DNA of 64,000 nucleotides from Silurus meridionalis (GCF_014805685.1 NC_060899.1:10602454-10666453); one strand, 5' to 3'; positions 1-13,921 are shown, counted from the stretch's first letter. The notes: generated by a model from the letters alone, not told the origin. Numbers and translations are program-made.

Positions 1-1321
1 TATGAAATACAGAAGAAAATGTAGAGGGTAAAATATGTGTTGACCCTTGCTTGCTGAATCGTGTGTGTACGTGTGCATCTATTTTTACATTCAGGTTATA
101 AGGTCTCATTTCAAGAACTGCTACTTACTGAAACAACCTATGTGTCTAAATTAACTTTAGATATTTTAATGTGCATATGTGTTTCTTGCTGATTTGTATG
201 CCACAAAGATGACAGGTCACATTGTACCTGCCTCAGCATTAATGAATTTCCTGTCTTTCTCTTGTTGCTGTCTGATTTTTTTTTCTTTCCTTTTTTCTGT
301 CAGCCTTAGAAGAGCAAGATAAGGGTGTAAAGCTAAAATCCATCAGCCCTAACAAGTTCTGACTTCCATCTAATAGCATGTGATAATGTTTCAAACGACA
401 GGTAATAACATCTCCCTCAGAAAGTCATTTGCAAGCCATCGCCTCTCTGTACTACACCTTGGCAGGAAGCAGAGATACAGGCCTCATTCTTATCCATTGG
501 CTGACTTCGCCATGATGCCACACTCAGATGTGCCTAATGGGCACTGACAGCTTCCACTCCCCCATGCATCTCAATGCTTTTGATTCAGAGCAATCTTGAA
601 ACAACCCTGATGGGGAGGTTCCTACTGTATTTGAATAGCATTCAGATTCATTCTGGGTCTCCATCATTGGGCAGCATATAAATTATTTTCCTAAACATAT
701 TTGTAATTTTCCTTGTTACTACTTCCTCCTCTGTTGCCTTTGTAGTGCATTTCATATGCCACTTTCAAAAGCCTTAGGTAGGTGTGAAAGTGACAAGCTG
801 GTCATGTGCGTAGGTAAGGACCTGGAAACCTTCTGCCATATTTGGAGGGTTAGAGATGGATTTCCCCCCTCGCTCTCATTCCGAATCCCATCAGCGTCGC
901 TCTTGCTATGTGGTTGGCTGGCTTTGAGCTCTTTCATTATGTGGTGCCTGGTAGTTGCTTCAGAGGGCAATAGAAGTGCTGGAACAAAGAGCAAGGTCAG
1001 GTCCTTGCAATGCCATTACACAATCTGAAAGTGGGAAAGAGAGGGGAAACTAGCTTAGGGACGTGACTGTGTAAGCCCTAGGTGGATCAGACTTGTGTGT
1101 GATGAAATTGATGGGGGCAGAACATGGCAAATATGCTCGCCGAATGCCGTGGAACTCATCTGGTCTAAAACGTTTACAGCGGTTGTCTGTAAATCCTAAA
1201 TGACTCAGAGTGCAATGAAATCACAACAGCTTCTAGGGAACAAAGTGTGGAATTAAATGACAGCAGAATTTCTTATATGCAAAATATATAAAATAATCGT
1301 TTCTTTTTGTTAGATGCTATT
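1..1321. other. Unique intronic sequence
   Basis: No repeat family, exon or RNA was recognised. A short open frame at 756-1028 has no recognisable protein character. Confidence 0.5.
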
Positions 1322-1766
1322 GCATGGCTTACTGGAAATAGGACCACAAGATCTTTCACTCCAACCCATGTAAACCATATTTTCATGGACATGGCTTTGT
1401 GCACAGGGGGCAGAGTCATGCAGGCACAGGTTTGATTTTTTTTTATGAAAAAATTTAATGCCACTACATCCAAAGATAATCTATACAATAATGCATCTCC
1501 AACTTTGTGGTAACAGTTTGAAGTGAACCATGTACAGCTGAAAAAAGAAGGTGGTAGCTCAGGGGTTAAGGCATTGCACTTTAAATCAGAAGGCCATAAG
1601 TTCAAGTCCCAGCACCACCAAGCTACCACTTCTAGGCCTTTGAGCAAGGCCCATAAGCCTCACCTGTTTAGTTCTAAGTCACTCTGGAGAAGGGCATCTT
1701 CTGAATGGCATCAATGGAAAAGTTGGAAAAGGTGTTCCAATACTTTTGGCCATATAATATGCCTAG
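1322..1766 (-). mobile_element. Decayed Tc1-like transposon remnant with a nested SINE
   Basis: The segment matches, on the minus strand, the common fish Tc1-like repeat. Its hallmarks are CTTTGTGCACAGGGG near 1397, ACTTTGTGGTAACAGTTTG near 1502, and a terminus reading CCAATACTTTTGGCCATATA near 1737-1758. It is much shortened and mutated and cannot encode a transposase. The SINE at about 1549-1723 interrupts it close to its terminus. Confidence 0.7.
1549..1723 (+). mobile_element. tRNA-derived SINE (old copy)
   Basis: The head contains a pol III A box TAGCTCAGGGGT (1555-1566) and a B box AGTTCAAGTCC (1599-1609) at normal tRNA spacing, and ends GCACCACCA. It is followed by the typical body CCTTTGAGCAAGGCCC and a 3' tail like AAGTCACTCTGGAGAAGGGCATC. 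The tail resembles the LINE tail at 31990-32035. Several mutations and no functional tRNA fold make this an old retroposon. Confidence 0.75.
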
Positions 1767-2883
1767 CTTGTCGCATTATTATATTGCATTTGCTTTAGCA
1801 TTTTTATTTAGGCATTCAGGAAACTAAACCTGGACAATCGCAATGCAGATTTTATGCACCTAGTTGGCTAGCTCAGAAAAGTATGCCTTTGCCTGCTTAC
1901 ATATATTCAGTAATACTGATAGTGTTGTAACAAAAACAAAGTGTTAAAATACCAGTATAAACAGACAGCTAGCTTTAAATAGCTTGGTGATAATTACATT
2001 ACGTTCTTTTGACGTGCGTAAACATTAACGGGCACATTGTGCAGATCTGTTATATACAGTATTTAACGCATCAGCTGGCAGTATGATGCATTGTATTTGC
2101 GTGATTGTGCCAGTAAAAAACTACAATAGATGTGATTTTTCTAATAAACGATTCCGTTGCTTGGGGATATATTACAATGTCAATTACTTTTGATTTGTGA
2201 TGAAATATCGCCCCTGGGAATATCTAGTGTGAGTGTTTTTTGTTTTTTTTTCCTTCGGCTCCATAACAGCTGCAATGCTCATTTTTTGACCCCTTGAGTA
2301 AGACAGATAGGGTTAGCCTCTGTGGCGTGGACTGTTGTTGCACACACTCAAGCACACACGGCGTTAGGCTTCATCGAAAGCAGCTGCTGCCCCAGCAGGG
2401 GTTCAACCCCACAGGCACCGTGTGTGTGAACGCATGTGTGTAGATCCTGACCCATTGTGTGTTTGTTCTTACCCCCACCAGAGCAAGTAAACAGCTGCAC
2501 CTCAGGGTAGGTCAACATGCGCTCAGCACCATCAGAATGGATAAACTGCTAATAATTCTGTGTTTTCTGCATTTCACTGAAGTCAGCAGGAAAAAAATGT
2601 CCTTGTTGACATTGGCATAAACCCGCCCCTGTGGGATAAGATAATGCTAAGTGAAGTGGTTATGACTAGCTCTGTGTTTTCCTTCTGGATTTCCACTTTG
2701 ACCACACAAGCTTGTAAGTGGCTCTCAGCACTAATGGGGTTAATGGAATATAATTCTGTAACAACCAAATCTGGTGTCATACGACGATTCCCCAAAAATC
2801 AAATCCTGATAACACTCACCAGACGCTACATTAGCCGCAAACCCACAGGTATGCAATGTGTTGGCGGGGGCGTAAAAGCTGAA

Positions 2884-2885
<2 letters not shown>

Positions 2886-2926
<41 letters not shown>
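2886..2926 (+). repeat. (GT)n microsatellite
   Basis: Uninterrupted GT repeat of about 20 units. Confidence 0.98.
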
Positions 2927-2928
<2 letters not shown>

Positions 2929-4587
2929 GAAGGGGATCTGGTGACAGGCTTTCATAGCTTCCAGGGTTTCTCCTCTGTAACACAATATGTCTGATGTTTT
3001 GGTCTACACTTTTCCCTAGAGTGCTGGTGCGTTTAAACACAGCACAGTGACTCCAATGAGATGAAATGTGTCCGAGCCTGATAAGGTTTCCATAGCTTGC
3101 CATTGACTTCTCTCTCACTCTCACTTATTACTGTCACGCTTTATCATTATTTAGCTGTTATTTATATTTACGTATCATGTGACTCTCATAAAACTTGTCC
3201 AATTGTTTTTTATTTTCTTTTGGGATGTAGTGACCCCACACGCTGAACATGTTTCTGGCGCTCCCTGTTCTAACTGCATAATTTCATTCATTAGCTCATT
3301 ATCAGACTCTTTATGAGGTGCTTCAGGTGTGATAGGGAAGAAAACCACAAATGTGCACAGTATTGAATTCCTTTAACTGGCACTAAAAATCACACATTTA
3401 AATAATGTTTTTTTTTTTTCTTTTAACGTCTGCCAAGCCTGGCGTTTTAGTTTCTTTCGATGCTTTCATTTGATGAATATGTTAGCGTATTAGCGAATTG
3501 TTTTGTTTTGGTCACTTTGGCATATGTTACCTTAGGCACTCTAGGGTCTAACGAAGTGGCTCCGATTGTCTAATGAATTTATTATACAGGCGGAACTGAG
3601 AAGGGTTGGAAACGAAATAAAGAAGAGCGTCTGGAATTGTAACAAAAGTAGCAGTGGCTGCAGAGTGTCTCCGCTGGAAGCTATTGTTGAGAGGAAATTG
3701 CTTCTTCTTTGAAAGTACAATGACTTCCTCCTTCAAATAAGCAAAAAAAGAAGTATCGCCAAGTGTCAGAAGGAAAACAGTATATTTACGTCAGGTGGAG
3801 GCACTCTAAGAAATCTGCCTCATCTGTGTTTTCTGTGTTTCTCCGTCTTCCTCTTTTCTCCATGTGTCTCCTTTACTCTTTCCTCGTACATCCTCGGATC
3901 AAAACAGTCTATTTGAACGCCTCTGTATTACACTGATCTGGGCACATCTGCATTTCATATCTAGAGAAATCAACCTTTGTGCCTTTAAGAAGAAAGGGTT
4001 TTAGAAAAGAAAAGAAAAGAAAATAGTCTATTTTCTTTTTTTTTTGCCAGAATTTAGGGGCTTTATATGGGGTAACCTTTACCACTGAGGAGTTTAGCAG
4101 ATGCATTTTGTAAAAATAATAAATAAAAAAATCTTTATGCCTTTGGGAGAATTGCCTTTTGCTTGCCACAGACATCCAAATACAAGCTCACCACATCTGA
4201 ATAAACTGTAAAGCATTTGAGAGAGACAACATATAAAGGCATAATAAGGAGCCATAAAGCAGACAAAGGCAGCTGCGGTCAGCCTAACAAGCCCATTAAC
4301 TTTTTAATACTCTCGTTCTCATTATTATTCTGCCTGTTTATAGATAGTCCCAAAATTATTCTCCTTCTTCTTGTTTTATCAATTTTAGTTTACAGTCTTT
4401 CAGTTTTCAGGTGGGGTCTTGGTATGTCAAATAATTGTACATTTGCATTGGCAAAGTACAGATTAAAAGGTAAAAGGGAAATGAGGAGAAAAGATATTTT
4501 TAAAGAAATTCTATATTACTAGTGTATATGGACAAAATATGACCATAAAATTGTCTGCGCCTAATTCTCTATAGTTTGCTCTCATTC

Positions 4588-4593
<6 letters not shown>

Positions 4594-4651
<58 letters not shown>
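4594..4651 (+). repeat. (TG)n microsatellite
   Basis: Uninterrupted repeat of 29 units after an AT-rich lead. Confidence 0.98.
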
Positions 4652-4652
<1 letters not shown>

Positions 4653-5041
4653 TTTGGCTTGATATTTTTGGGCCTCTGGTTCTGATTAAGCCCACTCTCT
4701 AAAATATTTTTTTCAGCACCACACTACAGGCCTGGCTGGGTCTGTGTCCTGTAAGACCTCTGTATTAAACACAAATGCTTTAGGAAAGGAGCTGGTTTTA
4801 CTCAGTCATCCTCCTGGGATTGGACATGGGGAAATCTAGGCCTGTCTCCCTTTACTTCCAAAACTTTATTAACCTGTTACAGTCCCTAATAAAGTCCAGT
4901 GTTCCATATTGTTCATGAGTGTATTCGGTGGAATTATCGCCATGTGTGGCACGTCTTTGAAGATCTGCATAAATGTGTTGGTTTTGCAGCAGACCAGATG
5001 TGTGCCAACTAAACTATTTGTTTTCGATATGTCTTCAAAAG

Positions 5042-5073
<32 letters not shown>

Positions 5074-5078
5074 AAAAA
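5042..5078 (+). repeat. (AC)5 followed by poly-A27
   Basis: A 27-base A run follows a short AC repeat. No retroposon body was recognised before it. Confidence 0.95.
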
Positions 5079-6250
5079 GATTTTTGGTGATAACCAAAAA
5101 TGTATAATGGATAAATTTTTCTGTGTTCTTTTTATAATGGATATTGACACAAAGAAGATGCTGTAATGCTTTAATCATTTCTGTTAAATGAATTGCAGTA
5201 TATTATGTCATGCAGTTCACTAGGAATTAAATGTGAATTTTCTTCCCTTTTTCACTTTCATGGATAACCACATCTTTAAAAATGCTTTAACTTGAGATGA
5301 GATGAGGCTCACCATCCATGCATGTTAATTACTGTAATAATGTTGGTTTTAGTTTAGAGAATGCTATTTGCTGCTACTAAATAAATCAAAATAATTTTCT
5401 GATTTAAGCCAAGTACATGTCTTGGGAGTCTGAAATGCATCACAAATACATCGCAAAATAATGCATTGTGAAAATGTTCTTTGTTGTTACACTTTTTCTA
5501 GGTGTATGTGCTGCCCTCTGTCAGTGTACTAAATATAAAATAACTGCAAAAACAGGTGTTCAGTGTAAATCAGATAAGTAGCTTTCTTTTTATATGACAA
5601 CAATATGAGTTTGTATTTAAAACTAAAATTAGTTAAATATACAAATATTGACAATAGCTGGGGTATTTTTCAGTAATTCTGAAAAACCTTTTTATATATT
5701 TTAGTGAAGTTGACTGAACCCTTGATTCTTGAGTCAGATACATCTAAAACAATCTTACTAACAAATTCTTCAACTTTATTACTTCTACTTTGCACTCACT
5801 TGAACTGAAACAGCAGACCACAAGAGTTGCTAGAGGTGCAATACTCTGATACAGATCACTGCTTCTGTACATTTTCATCTCTTCAACTGAAACACTCTTT
5901 TGTCTGCAGTGCAAAAAGACTGAATGTCATTTATTCCAGTACGAGTACATGTTTATGTAAGCAGAACAGACAGTGACATTTGCACCCTGTATCTGTTGAT
6001 TTTCCTGACCATCGTTGAAGAGATTCGATGCTTTATTTTTCCACCAGCCTAAAAAGTGTATATGCTTAGTAATTGCTAATGAAATGAATAAATCTTGGGT
6101 GAAGCAGCATAAATCCCTGTTCACACAGTATTTGGGTAAGCTGCTTGTGGTGCTTAGCCTCTCTGAATTTCCCTGAGCCCCAACTGAAACGGAGAGAACA
6201 TCCGATAAGCATAATAACAGAATGGTTTTGCTAATAAAAATAAACACATT

Positions 6251-6252
<2 letters not shown>

Positions 6253-6306
<54 letters not shown>

Positions 6307-6328
6307 CTCTCTTTCTCTCTCTCTCTCT
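6253..6328 (+). repeat. (CT)n microsatellite
   Basis: About 52 bp of pure CT, then an interrupted part with TTG and TTT. Confidence 0.98.
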
Positions 6329-6467
6329 GATTTTAACTTGAATGTGCTTCATGAGTTAACAAAGCTAAAACACCACTTAAATTTAAAACCCTTTTTATAA
6401 ACACAACCTTCTTTGTTTTTGATGCCTGGAGCTTCTTCCTGTACCACAGATGGTGTCAGTGCGTGCA

Positions 6468-6503
6468 TGTGTGTGTGTGTGTGGGTGTGTTTGGGTGTGT
6501 GTG
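6468..6503 (+). repeat. Interrupted (TG)n
   Basis: TG repeat with GGG and TTGGG interruptions. Confidence 0.9.
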
Positions 6504-8522
6504 CTGAGGTGTGCTGCTGAGGTGGCCTAAAGGCTGGAAAGGTCTGTTGCATTGCTTTGGTATTTTTTTAAGTCCCTTCTTTCTCTCATTGGTTTCTCTT
6601 TTCCCTTTGACTTTTCCATCACTGTAGCCTTTTGTAGACACGTCTCTTCAATTCTGTTTTTTTTTCACTCTGTGCTCTTCCATGCTTTAACATATTAGCA
6701 TATCATTGCCATGAGAGACCTTACTTTGCAATTAATGGCTTTTTAATGGCTCCCTCGGCCACCAAATTATGCAGCTCAGCTTCAGTATGCCGTTGAGGGA
6801 GCACCATATGGACGGCAGCTCGGCCTCATGCCGAGAGGTACAGAGGTTCCAGTGAGCTTTCTTTAAAAGTCAGAGAAAGTTTATTTGTCTGAACGTTGTG
6901 GGGGTCCAGTAGAGCTACACTCTTCTTTATGTGTGCTAAAATAATTGTCAGAGGGGTTTTGAGTTACAGTAAATGTGGGTGCATGAAGGGGATTTGGGCC
7001 TAAAACCAGCTGTCGAGTGAAAGAACACACTGAGAACCTTGAAGTGAACAGCTGAAGGAACCCTGCCGGTCTTTAGATTCATGACAGGCAAACAACAAGC
7101 ACTGACAACCTTGAAATGTGTGAATCAAGTCAAGGATTTACTGTCAATCTCAAAGTTTATGTGTGATACTGAATACAATTTATATATTTTTTTATTCAGA
7201 CACTGGCTGAAGATTAATGAACGTGTGGAATCTGTTTAGACAAGTCTGTGAAAGCATGTTTACATGTGCATCTTACTTGCACTTCACCCCTAACTAATCA
7301 AGGTCCTTAGACAGAAGCACAAAACTGTATCCAAACTGTAAAATAGAACATAAAAAGCAACTGAATTTATGATCTGTGTTAGCTAACCTCCCCAAGCTAT
7401 TAAGGAATCCTAACATGTAATCAAAGTGAGTAGGTTTTGTAAGAGAAGTTGTTGCTTAGGCACACACTAATGAGCTCCTCTACCATGATCAGTACATTGG
7501 GGGAAACAAACCAGAACACCTCTGTGGCCATTAGTGCGTGTGTGAAAGACATTAGAAGAAACACGTTTTGAATTCCATGTAGAGCTTTTTAAAAAATCCT
7601 TACATCCACATTGTGGAGATTGTTGTGAGATTTTCTTTAACATGGTGACAGGCTGGAAACGCTGAGTTGTCTTTTTCTTTAAAATGCCTCCAGCACTGTC
7701 CTCCAAGCCCCACTAGTCAGCAGGGGTTGACATTTGCCTTCTCATTTACAGGCTAATTAGCTTGATTTGTACCAAAAGGTGAAGCAACCTCTCTAGATGC
7801 CCATCCAGTGGGGAATTTAACATTGCGAAGAGTGCAGTTTTTAGATGACCCATAGTACATTATGGGGGAAAAAAACCACACAATTGAAATAGCTTTTTTC
7901 CTACTTGAGGATTGTCAAGTAAGTTTTTTTTTCTGTCAAATTAAAGAGGAAATAAGTGTTTATTATCCGTGCTGTGCTTTTTCCAATTTGCAACACAATC
8001 TTTTGCCAGTCTCTTGAGACTCCATTTGTTTCAGCACAACCCTCCTTGTGCTTTGTTTTTCACCATATCAATGTTTTTCCTATCATTTAGTGAGTTTGTT
8101 TGTAACTTTATCTAACGTGATAATAATAATGAGCTTTCCCTAATTAATCCTAATATCAATAAATATTGTATTTTATTCAATGAATCGGAATTATCTTGCA
8201 AGTACTGATTTGAATTTCGGTGCTAATACAAATATGCCTTAAAGCAGTGTAAGGGATATTTCTAAAGGAAGCAGTGCTGTGTGTAATAGAATAAGCATAC
8301 CTGACCTTGACTCAGTCAAGCTGCTCTGGGAGAACTGGGATATAAAGGTTGGAGAAAGGTGTCTACCCAGAAACCTCTGGGAAGTCTGAAAAGAAGCACA
8401 GTAGAAGATTCAGCTTTTTTATTTATCCATTGTATATATATTTACCAGTGTGATATAAATATTGCAGTTGTGTAAAAAAAGAATCTATTTAGTGTGTAAT
8501 ATGTGAGCTTACCTCTAAAATG

Positions 8523-8561
8523 AATAAATATTTATATTTAAAATAAATATAAATATTTATT
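8523..8561. repeat. Perfect AT palindrome, 18-bp arms
   Basis: Arms 8523-8540 and 8544-8561 are exact reverse complements around a 3-base centre. All bases are A or T, so slippage or chance in an AT-rich tract could create it. Confidence 0.95.
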
Positions 8562-10106
8562 AAAAAACATTTTTCAAAAACCCAAACTAAACTTTTGATT
8601 GGCATATCCAGATGGAAAACGGCTTCAGTCTGACAATACAAATAACCACCATACCTGTACAGCATAAAGCTCATAATGCTTAGGGAGAGCTTGCAAGTTT
8701 TAAAAGAAGTTGCTAAAAAAACCACAGTATTATACAGAGAAAAACTGAAATGGTATAACCGTAAAGAAAAATAAAGCTCTTTTTGTTTTATATCATTTGC
8801 TTTCCAATACACTATATGGTTTATTGATATTCTGCCCTAGTGCCATATATTTGACTCATGCCTTTCACTACTGTGTCAGGATGATTTATTTTTTTCACTC
8901 AGTTTAAGTCAGTTGAAGGTAAGCATGGGAGAGTAAAAGAGTGTTTCTGGCTGTTTGAGTATTTGGTCTGACTTGGACATTTGTTCAGGAATAATTGTGA
9001 GCATAATGACTATGAAATGTCATGATTCAAAAATTCCCAGATTAATGAAAAAAAAATCTTGTTTAAGCACGTTTCCACTTAACTTCATGCAGGCTAGACA
9101 AAAACTCTTTTATACTAATAGCTTATTGAGGTTAGAGCCCAGTACAGTGCTATGCTCTGCATCTACTATTAATGTGAGACATTTTCTTGAGCCAACAGCA
9201 AGTAGCTGCTATTTGTCATCTGTCTGGCTATTGAGATTACACCATGGCCTGTCTCACTAATGGATTAAGGTCTTTTGCAATCTTTCTGCATTCCCATAGT
9301 TCAGTTTCAAAAGCTATTGGTCGAATATTACAGTCTGTGGCTCAGGGCTTTTGTTCTCTCTCCAGTGCTCAGTGTCTCGCCTCTGTGTGTGTATATGTTG
9401 GGGCCTGGTTACTTACTGATATAGCTATAGACCATGATTTACTCATTTTTGAGACCGTACATAAATAAACTTAATACTGTGTCCCTCATAGGCTTCAGGT
9501 ATGTGATCTGGGTTACCTCAGGTCATTCTTGTCTCATTGCATGCAACAATGTTATGAAGGTACAATATAATAATCTGGTGTATTTTCTCTTAAAACAAGG
9601 GCCTGCTAGACTTACTGCAGTGTGTGTGCGTATGTGTGTGAGAGAGAGATGGAAAGAGACTACAGAGGCCTAGGTGTGTATGTGTGCATGTGTCTTCTCC
9701 CTAAGCTGGTTTCAGACAGAAGTGCAGTTTCCCACAGGAGAGCGATTACTCACTAATATCCCGGCACTCAAAGCAAACATCTGCTCCACTTGAGCAGGCG
9801 TCGATTTCAGAACTACCTTTAATACTTCCTTCTTCCAAGATCACCGCCTTAAGGATTATGTCTTCTCAGAACTTTTCCTTCTGTTTCACTTAGTTTTTTA
9901 GCTTCCCATCATTAAAGGTGTTAAGATCCTCTCTAGGGTAATAATGAGTGGGGGGAAAATTTTCATTGCTGATTATACCAGAAATATTACTTTATTCATT
10001 AGAATGGAATCTGATAATACTGTTTTTCAAAAAGTAACAATGGCACTAAATTGTAGCCTTTATGAATAGGTATAATATGCATACTATATAATATACAGTA
10101 TATACA

Positions 10107-10107
<1 letters not shown>

Positions 10108-10173
<66 letters not shown>
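10108..10173. repeat. (AT)n microsatellite
   Basis: About 33 units, self-complementary and able to extrude as a cruciform. ATACAGTAT-type units lead into it. Confidence 0.98.
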
Positions 10174-10176
<3 letters not shown>

Positions 10177-11638
10177 TTAGTATACGTTTAGTATAGAAAT
10201 ACACCTTTTCTCTGGCTTTTTTGTTCTTTAAATTTGTTTTCACATGTACTAATCCATTAGTGCTCGTCTAAATCATGGCGAAATTAATAGCATTGCTTTG
10301 TTTTGCTGTTTGCTTTGGTTTCATGCAGCACATAATTAAACCTGCCAGAAAAGCAAACTGTTTTGTCTGCGTGACATGTAGGGCTGAAAACCTTCTCATA
10401 CAACCCATTAAGTTCTTTCAGTGGTCAGAAATATGGTGACAGAAAAAAAGGGAAACAAATTTGTATATGAGTACTGTGAGTAGAAATAAAAACAACTCAA
10501 AGCACAGAGAACACTGTGAACACTAAACATGTTATATGATAATTAAGTACTTTACATTTGTTTACATTGAGTGTGTCTGCATTTATCTTGTCTTTTTTTT
10601 GGTCAACATTACAGCTAACCAGTGTAGACAAAACAGTGCAACTTCCAACCCAAAATACATGACATTTGATTTATTTCCTCTAGTTTCAGGTCTAAGGCTT
10701 TCTTTACTACAATAGAACCATACTTTTAGACAGAACAATTGCTGAACAATCACGCTGGAGTGGGACCTAAGTGTGTCTTTACCTGCCCAAATGTACCGTG
10801 GAGACAGTAATACACACCATTGTTCAATATAGACCGAACAATGCTGCGTATATGAAAGAACTCTTTTAAGAACAATTTGTAGCATTCTCTGGAAAGAACA
10901 TTATGCAGTACTGGTATAATGTAATCATGACTAATCATGGAATCACAGAAGCTAAAACGTATAGACCACTAACTCCCTGTTTTTAATTTAGCATTATGCA
11001 AGCAGTTTCTTGTTGCAGGGCCTTCATGTCCAAGTGGGCACTGATGTGCTCAAAAATAAACATTCACTAGAATCCAACACTCTTGCTTTTTTTTGTCTGC
11101 TTTCCATGAGAGGAAGTTTGTTAACTCCTCAGCAATGTAGCAGTAAGCCAGAGACACTTATTCTGCCCTGCATACGCTGCGTATATGCTGCGTAGTTAAT
11201 CCAAAGGAGCTTCTGAATGGTAGAATGTAGGAGTCAGTGGTAGTGTGAAGGCCACCATGTTCTGAAATGGCTTTTTGTAAAGCTGTCATTAGTGTTTATT
11301 GTCTTAAAGCAGCTGTTTGCGAGAGATGCACCGAGTTGTGACACATAATAAAGACAGAGAAAAGTAGTGTTTATGTGCTCTGTGTTCTTTGTGAAAATTG
11401 TTTTGACTGGGACGTGCTCGAAACCATGAACCCCGAATTGTAGTTAGTTTGTAATTAAACACTTTATGATTCGCGCTGATGTGATAGCTCTAACAGACAC
11501 AGTTCTCGATGATTCCAGATGACAGCCAAACCTCCGAACACAATCCGCTAGCAATACAGAGGTGCTGTTGCACACTGAGGATTTAAATATGCAGCCTTTC
11601 AGGCTCCTCAAGTAATAACAGCTTTCTGTCCACTCTAT

Positions 11639-11642
<4 letters not shown>

Positions 11643-11693
<51 letters not shown>
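11643..11693 (+). repeat. (TG)n microsatellite, first of a pair
   Basis: About 25 TG units; a second array lies 120 bp further on. Confidence 0.98.
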
Positions 11694-11697
<4 letters not shown>

Positions 11698-11813
11698 CAT
11701 TTTTGTGGTTATCTTTGTGGCATGAGAGCCATGTCTACTGTAGGCCCATAAAGGATCATTTGGGGTCATGCGCCTTTCAGAATCCAGTTCAGCTTTTTGT
11801 GTGTGTGTCTTTT

Positions 11814-11869
<56 letters not shown>
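11814..11869 (+). repeat. (GT)n microsatellite, second of a pair
   Basis: About 27 GT units. Beyond it at 11941-11958 lies a short CA repeat, the inverse of this one, so the pair could fold back. Confidence 0.98.
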
Positions 11870-11870
<1 letters not shown>

Positions 11871-12569
11871 CTGGATAGAGGTGGGGTGTAATGACTGAAC
11901 ACATGCATATATACACAACCAACAAGCACATACACATAGACACACACACACACACACATACACACATAACAGTCATCATCATGTCAGCTGTGTACGTAAA
12001 GGCCCTAGGGAGAGAGTGTCTGAGGCCATGGTCCTGTAAACTCATTCATTTGGCTGGATGGCAGATGTAGCGAAGAGATGGCTAATGAGAAAACAGCTCT
12101 GTTTGTGTGCTGAGTTCTGTAACATGTCACACATAATATGGATCATCATACTTTATATGTCTTCATGACAACATCTGTCAACAGCATTTTTTAGAACAGA
12201 TCTAGCACAACTTCACATACGTTCTCATTGAGAAAAAAGAAAAAAGGAAGTAGAAATATGAATGAACTGTTCAAATATTTGGATATCATATCATATGTTC
12301 AGACTGTAAGATATTTATTTTCATTTGCTTAGTTCTTATTTTATAGTTTTTAAACCACATACCATACGATACAAGTGCTATAAACAGTCTCTTTTTCTTC
12401 TTCTGGTTTTAAAGTTACATAAAAAGGACAAATAAAATGCAGAAAGAAAAAGCAAAGACCTAAATCTAATAATAAGATATTATAATGCATTTGCATTAAT
12501 ATAAAGCTAAAATTTTTCATAGGGAACTGCATTAATCAACACCTACTGAAGAGTTGCATTCAAGAATTT

Positions 12570-12880
12570 GACAATGCTCTGTTATAATATCCTCCACTCT
12601 TTTGGAAAGATGTTACACTACATTTTAGATTGTGCTAGTGAAACTTTGTTTTTGTTTTTTTTAGCCACAATAGTGTTAGTAAAGTCAGGTACTGATGTAG
12701 GATGAGGAGGCCTGGGATTCCGTCAGCTTTCCAATTCATCCCAAGGTTTGTGGTCAGAGCTCTGTAGCAGGACACTTTAGGTCTACTACAAACCATGTAA
12801 TCCATGGAATTTTCATGGAGCTTGCTTTGTGCATGATGGCATTGTGATGTTGGAACATGTTTGGGTTTCCTATTTGAAAT
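12570..12880 (-). mobile_element. Tc1-like transposon remnant
   Basis: On the minus strand this matches the 3' half of the same Tc1-like family: a CTCTTTTGGAAAGATG stretch, AGTCAGGTACTGATGTAGGATGAGGAGGCC-type sequence near 12684, and TTCATGGAGCTTGCTTTGTGCATGATGGC near 12812. In the family this encodes the transposase C-terminus (NPTEHLW... to ...LHPRPPHP). Frameshifts and a T-rich insertion near 12645 destroy it. Confidence 0.7.
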
Positions 12881-13161
12881 AAAATTCAAATATGTATATA
12901 CTTGTCTGCATGTGCTTCTAATGATGGCACATACTTTGCTACTCTTTTGCTATATATATTATAGTAGAGTGCAGTAAGAAACAGTAGAAAATCACTCTTA
13001 TCAACAATAAAGGGCACTATCTTATGTTTTTCTTAAAGGTCAAACACAAGTGTTTGTCTAACTAAAAGCATTGGGAATTATTATGACTGAATGGTTCATA
13101 TGATGATCAATTGTGTGTGTTTGTGTGTAGCTGAGACAAGCCCTTCCTCTCATTTTAGTCA

Positions 13162-13162
<1 letters not shown>

Positions 13163-13206
<44 letters not shown>
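13163..13206 (+). repeat. (AC)n microsatellite
   Basis: 22 AC units. Confidence 0.98.
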
Positions 13207-13211
<5 letters not shown>

Positions 13212-13921
13212 AAATCACACAGACCCACAGTGTTTGTAGCCTGTAACTCACCAGGTTGACAGGGAGACAGCTGAATCCCCACACCCCCAATCTCTAATTT
13301 CCCCACTTGAACGCAGGGAGTTTGTCAGCTGCACTCATTCCCCTTTCAACGGGCCTCAGGGCCTGGCGTGCCACGCTTGGTTAGCTCACTCCCTCCCTTA
13401 CACCATCTCCTTCATTGTCTCTTCATTGGGGATTAGTGTTATTGAATTATGGTAAAGCTCTGTCACTCTTAGTGCTCCCCCTGAACAGTTTTACCCACCC
13501 ACACTCACCCCTTCAGACAGAGCACTGAAGGTCAGAGGAAGTGCAGCCCTCCGGAGCGTGGCATGGCCACCTGGGCACAAGCTGCTTTTGTTGACGTTGA
13601 ACGCTTTGCACTGCGTCTTCGACGCGTCAGCACATGACCCAGCCAAGAGTAATAACGTTCACAAAGGGGAAGAAAAAAAAAAAACGGAAAAAGAAAGGGA
13701 TGGAAGAGAGGCGTCAATAGAGGAAGGGGTGGGGTAAGGAGGAGATCCATGGCTTCTCAGATAGTAAAGCAGACTTGTGTCTTTCCACACGGTTGCATGT
13801 GTGACCCAATCTCCCCACATTTCACATGGGGCCCCTGCTGAAAGCTGAATGATTTGTATGTGTCCACTAATTTTTAATTAATTGCAGGTTGTTGCAGTTA
13901 TTACTTCATTTATACCTGTTG

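Larger units (their letters stand above)
1767..8522. other. Mostly unique intronic sequence with microsatellites
   Basis: Apart from the listed arrays nothing was recognised. The stretch about 6700-6840 (TAATGGCTTTTTAATGGCTC, then GC-richer DNA) looks less degenerate than its surroundings and might be conserved, but this is only an impression. Confidence 0.45.
8562..12569. other. Unique AT-rich intronic sequence
   Basis: Only the AT array at 10108 and the TG pair at 11643-11869 were recognised. Confidence 0.45.

Noticed and set aside
756..1028. Overlapping open frames on both strands
   Set aside because: Short, mirrored on the other strand, no motif and no splice-site context.
11635..12045. 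Long Thr-His and Cys-Val frames here and at many other sites
   Set aside because: They are translations of CA/TG arrays.
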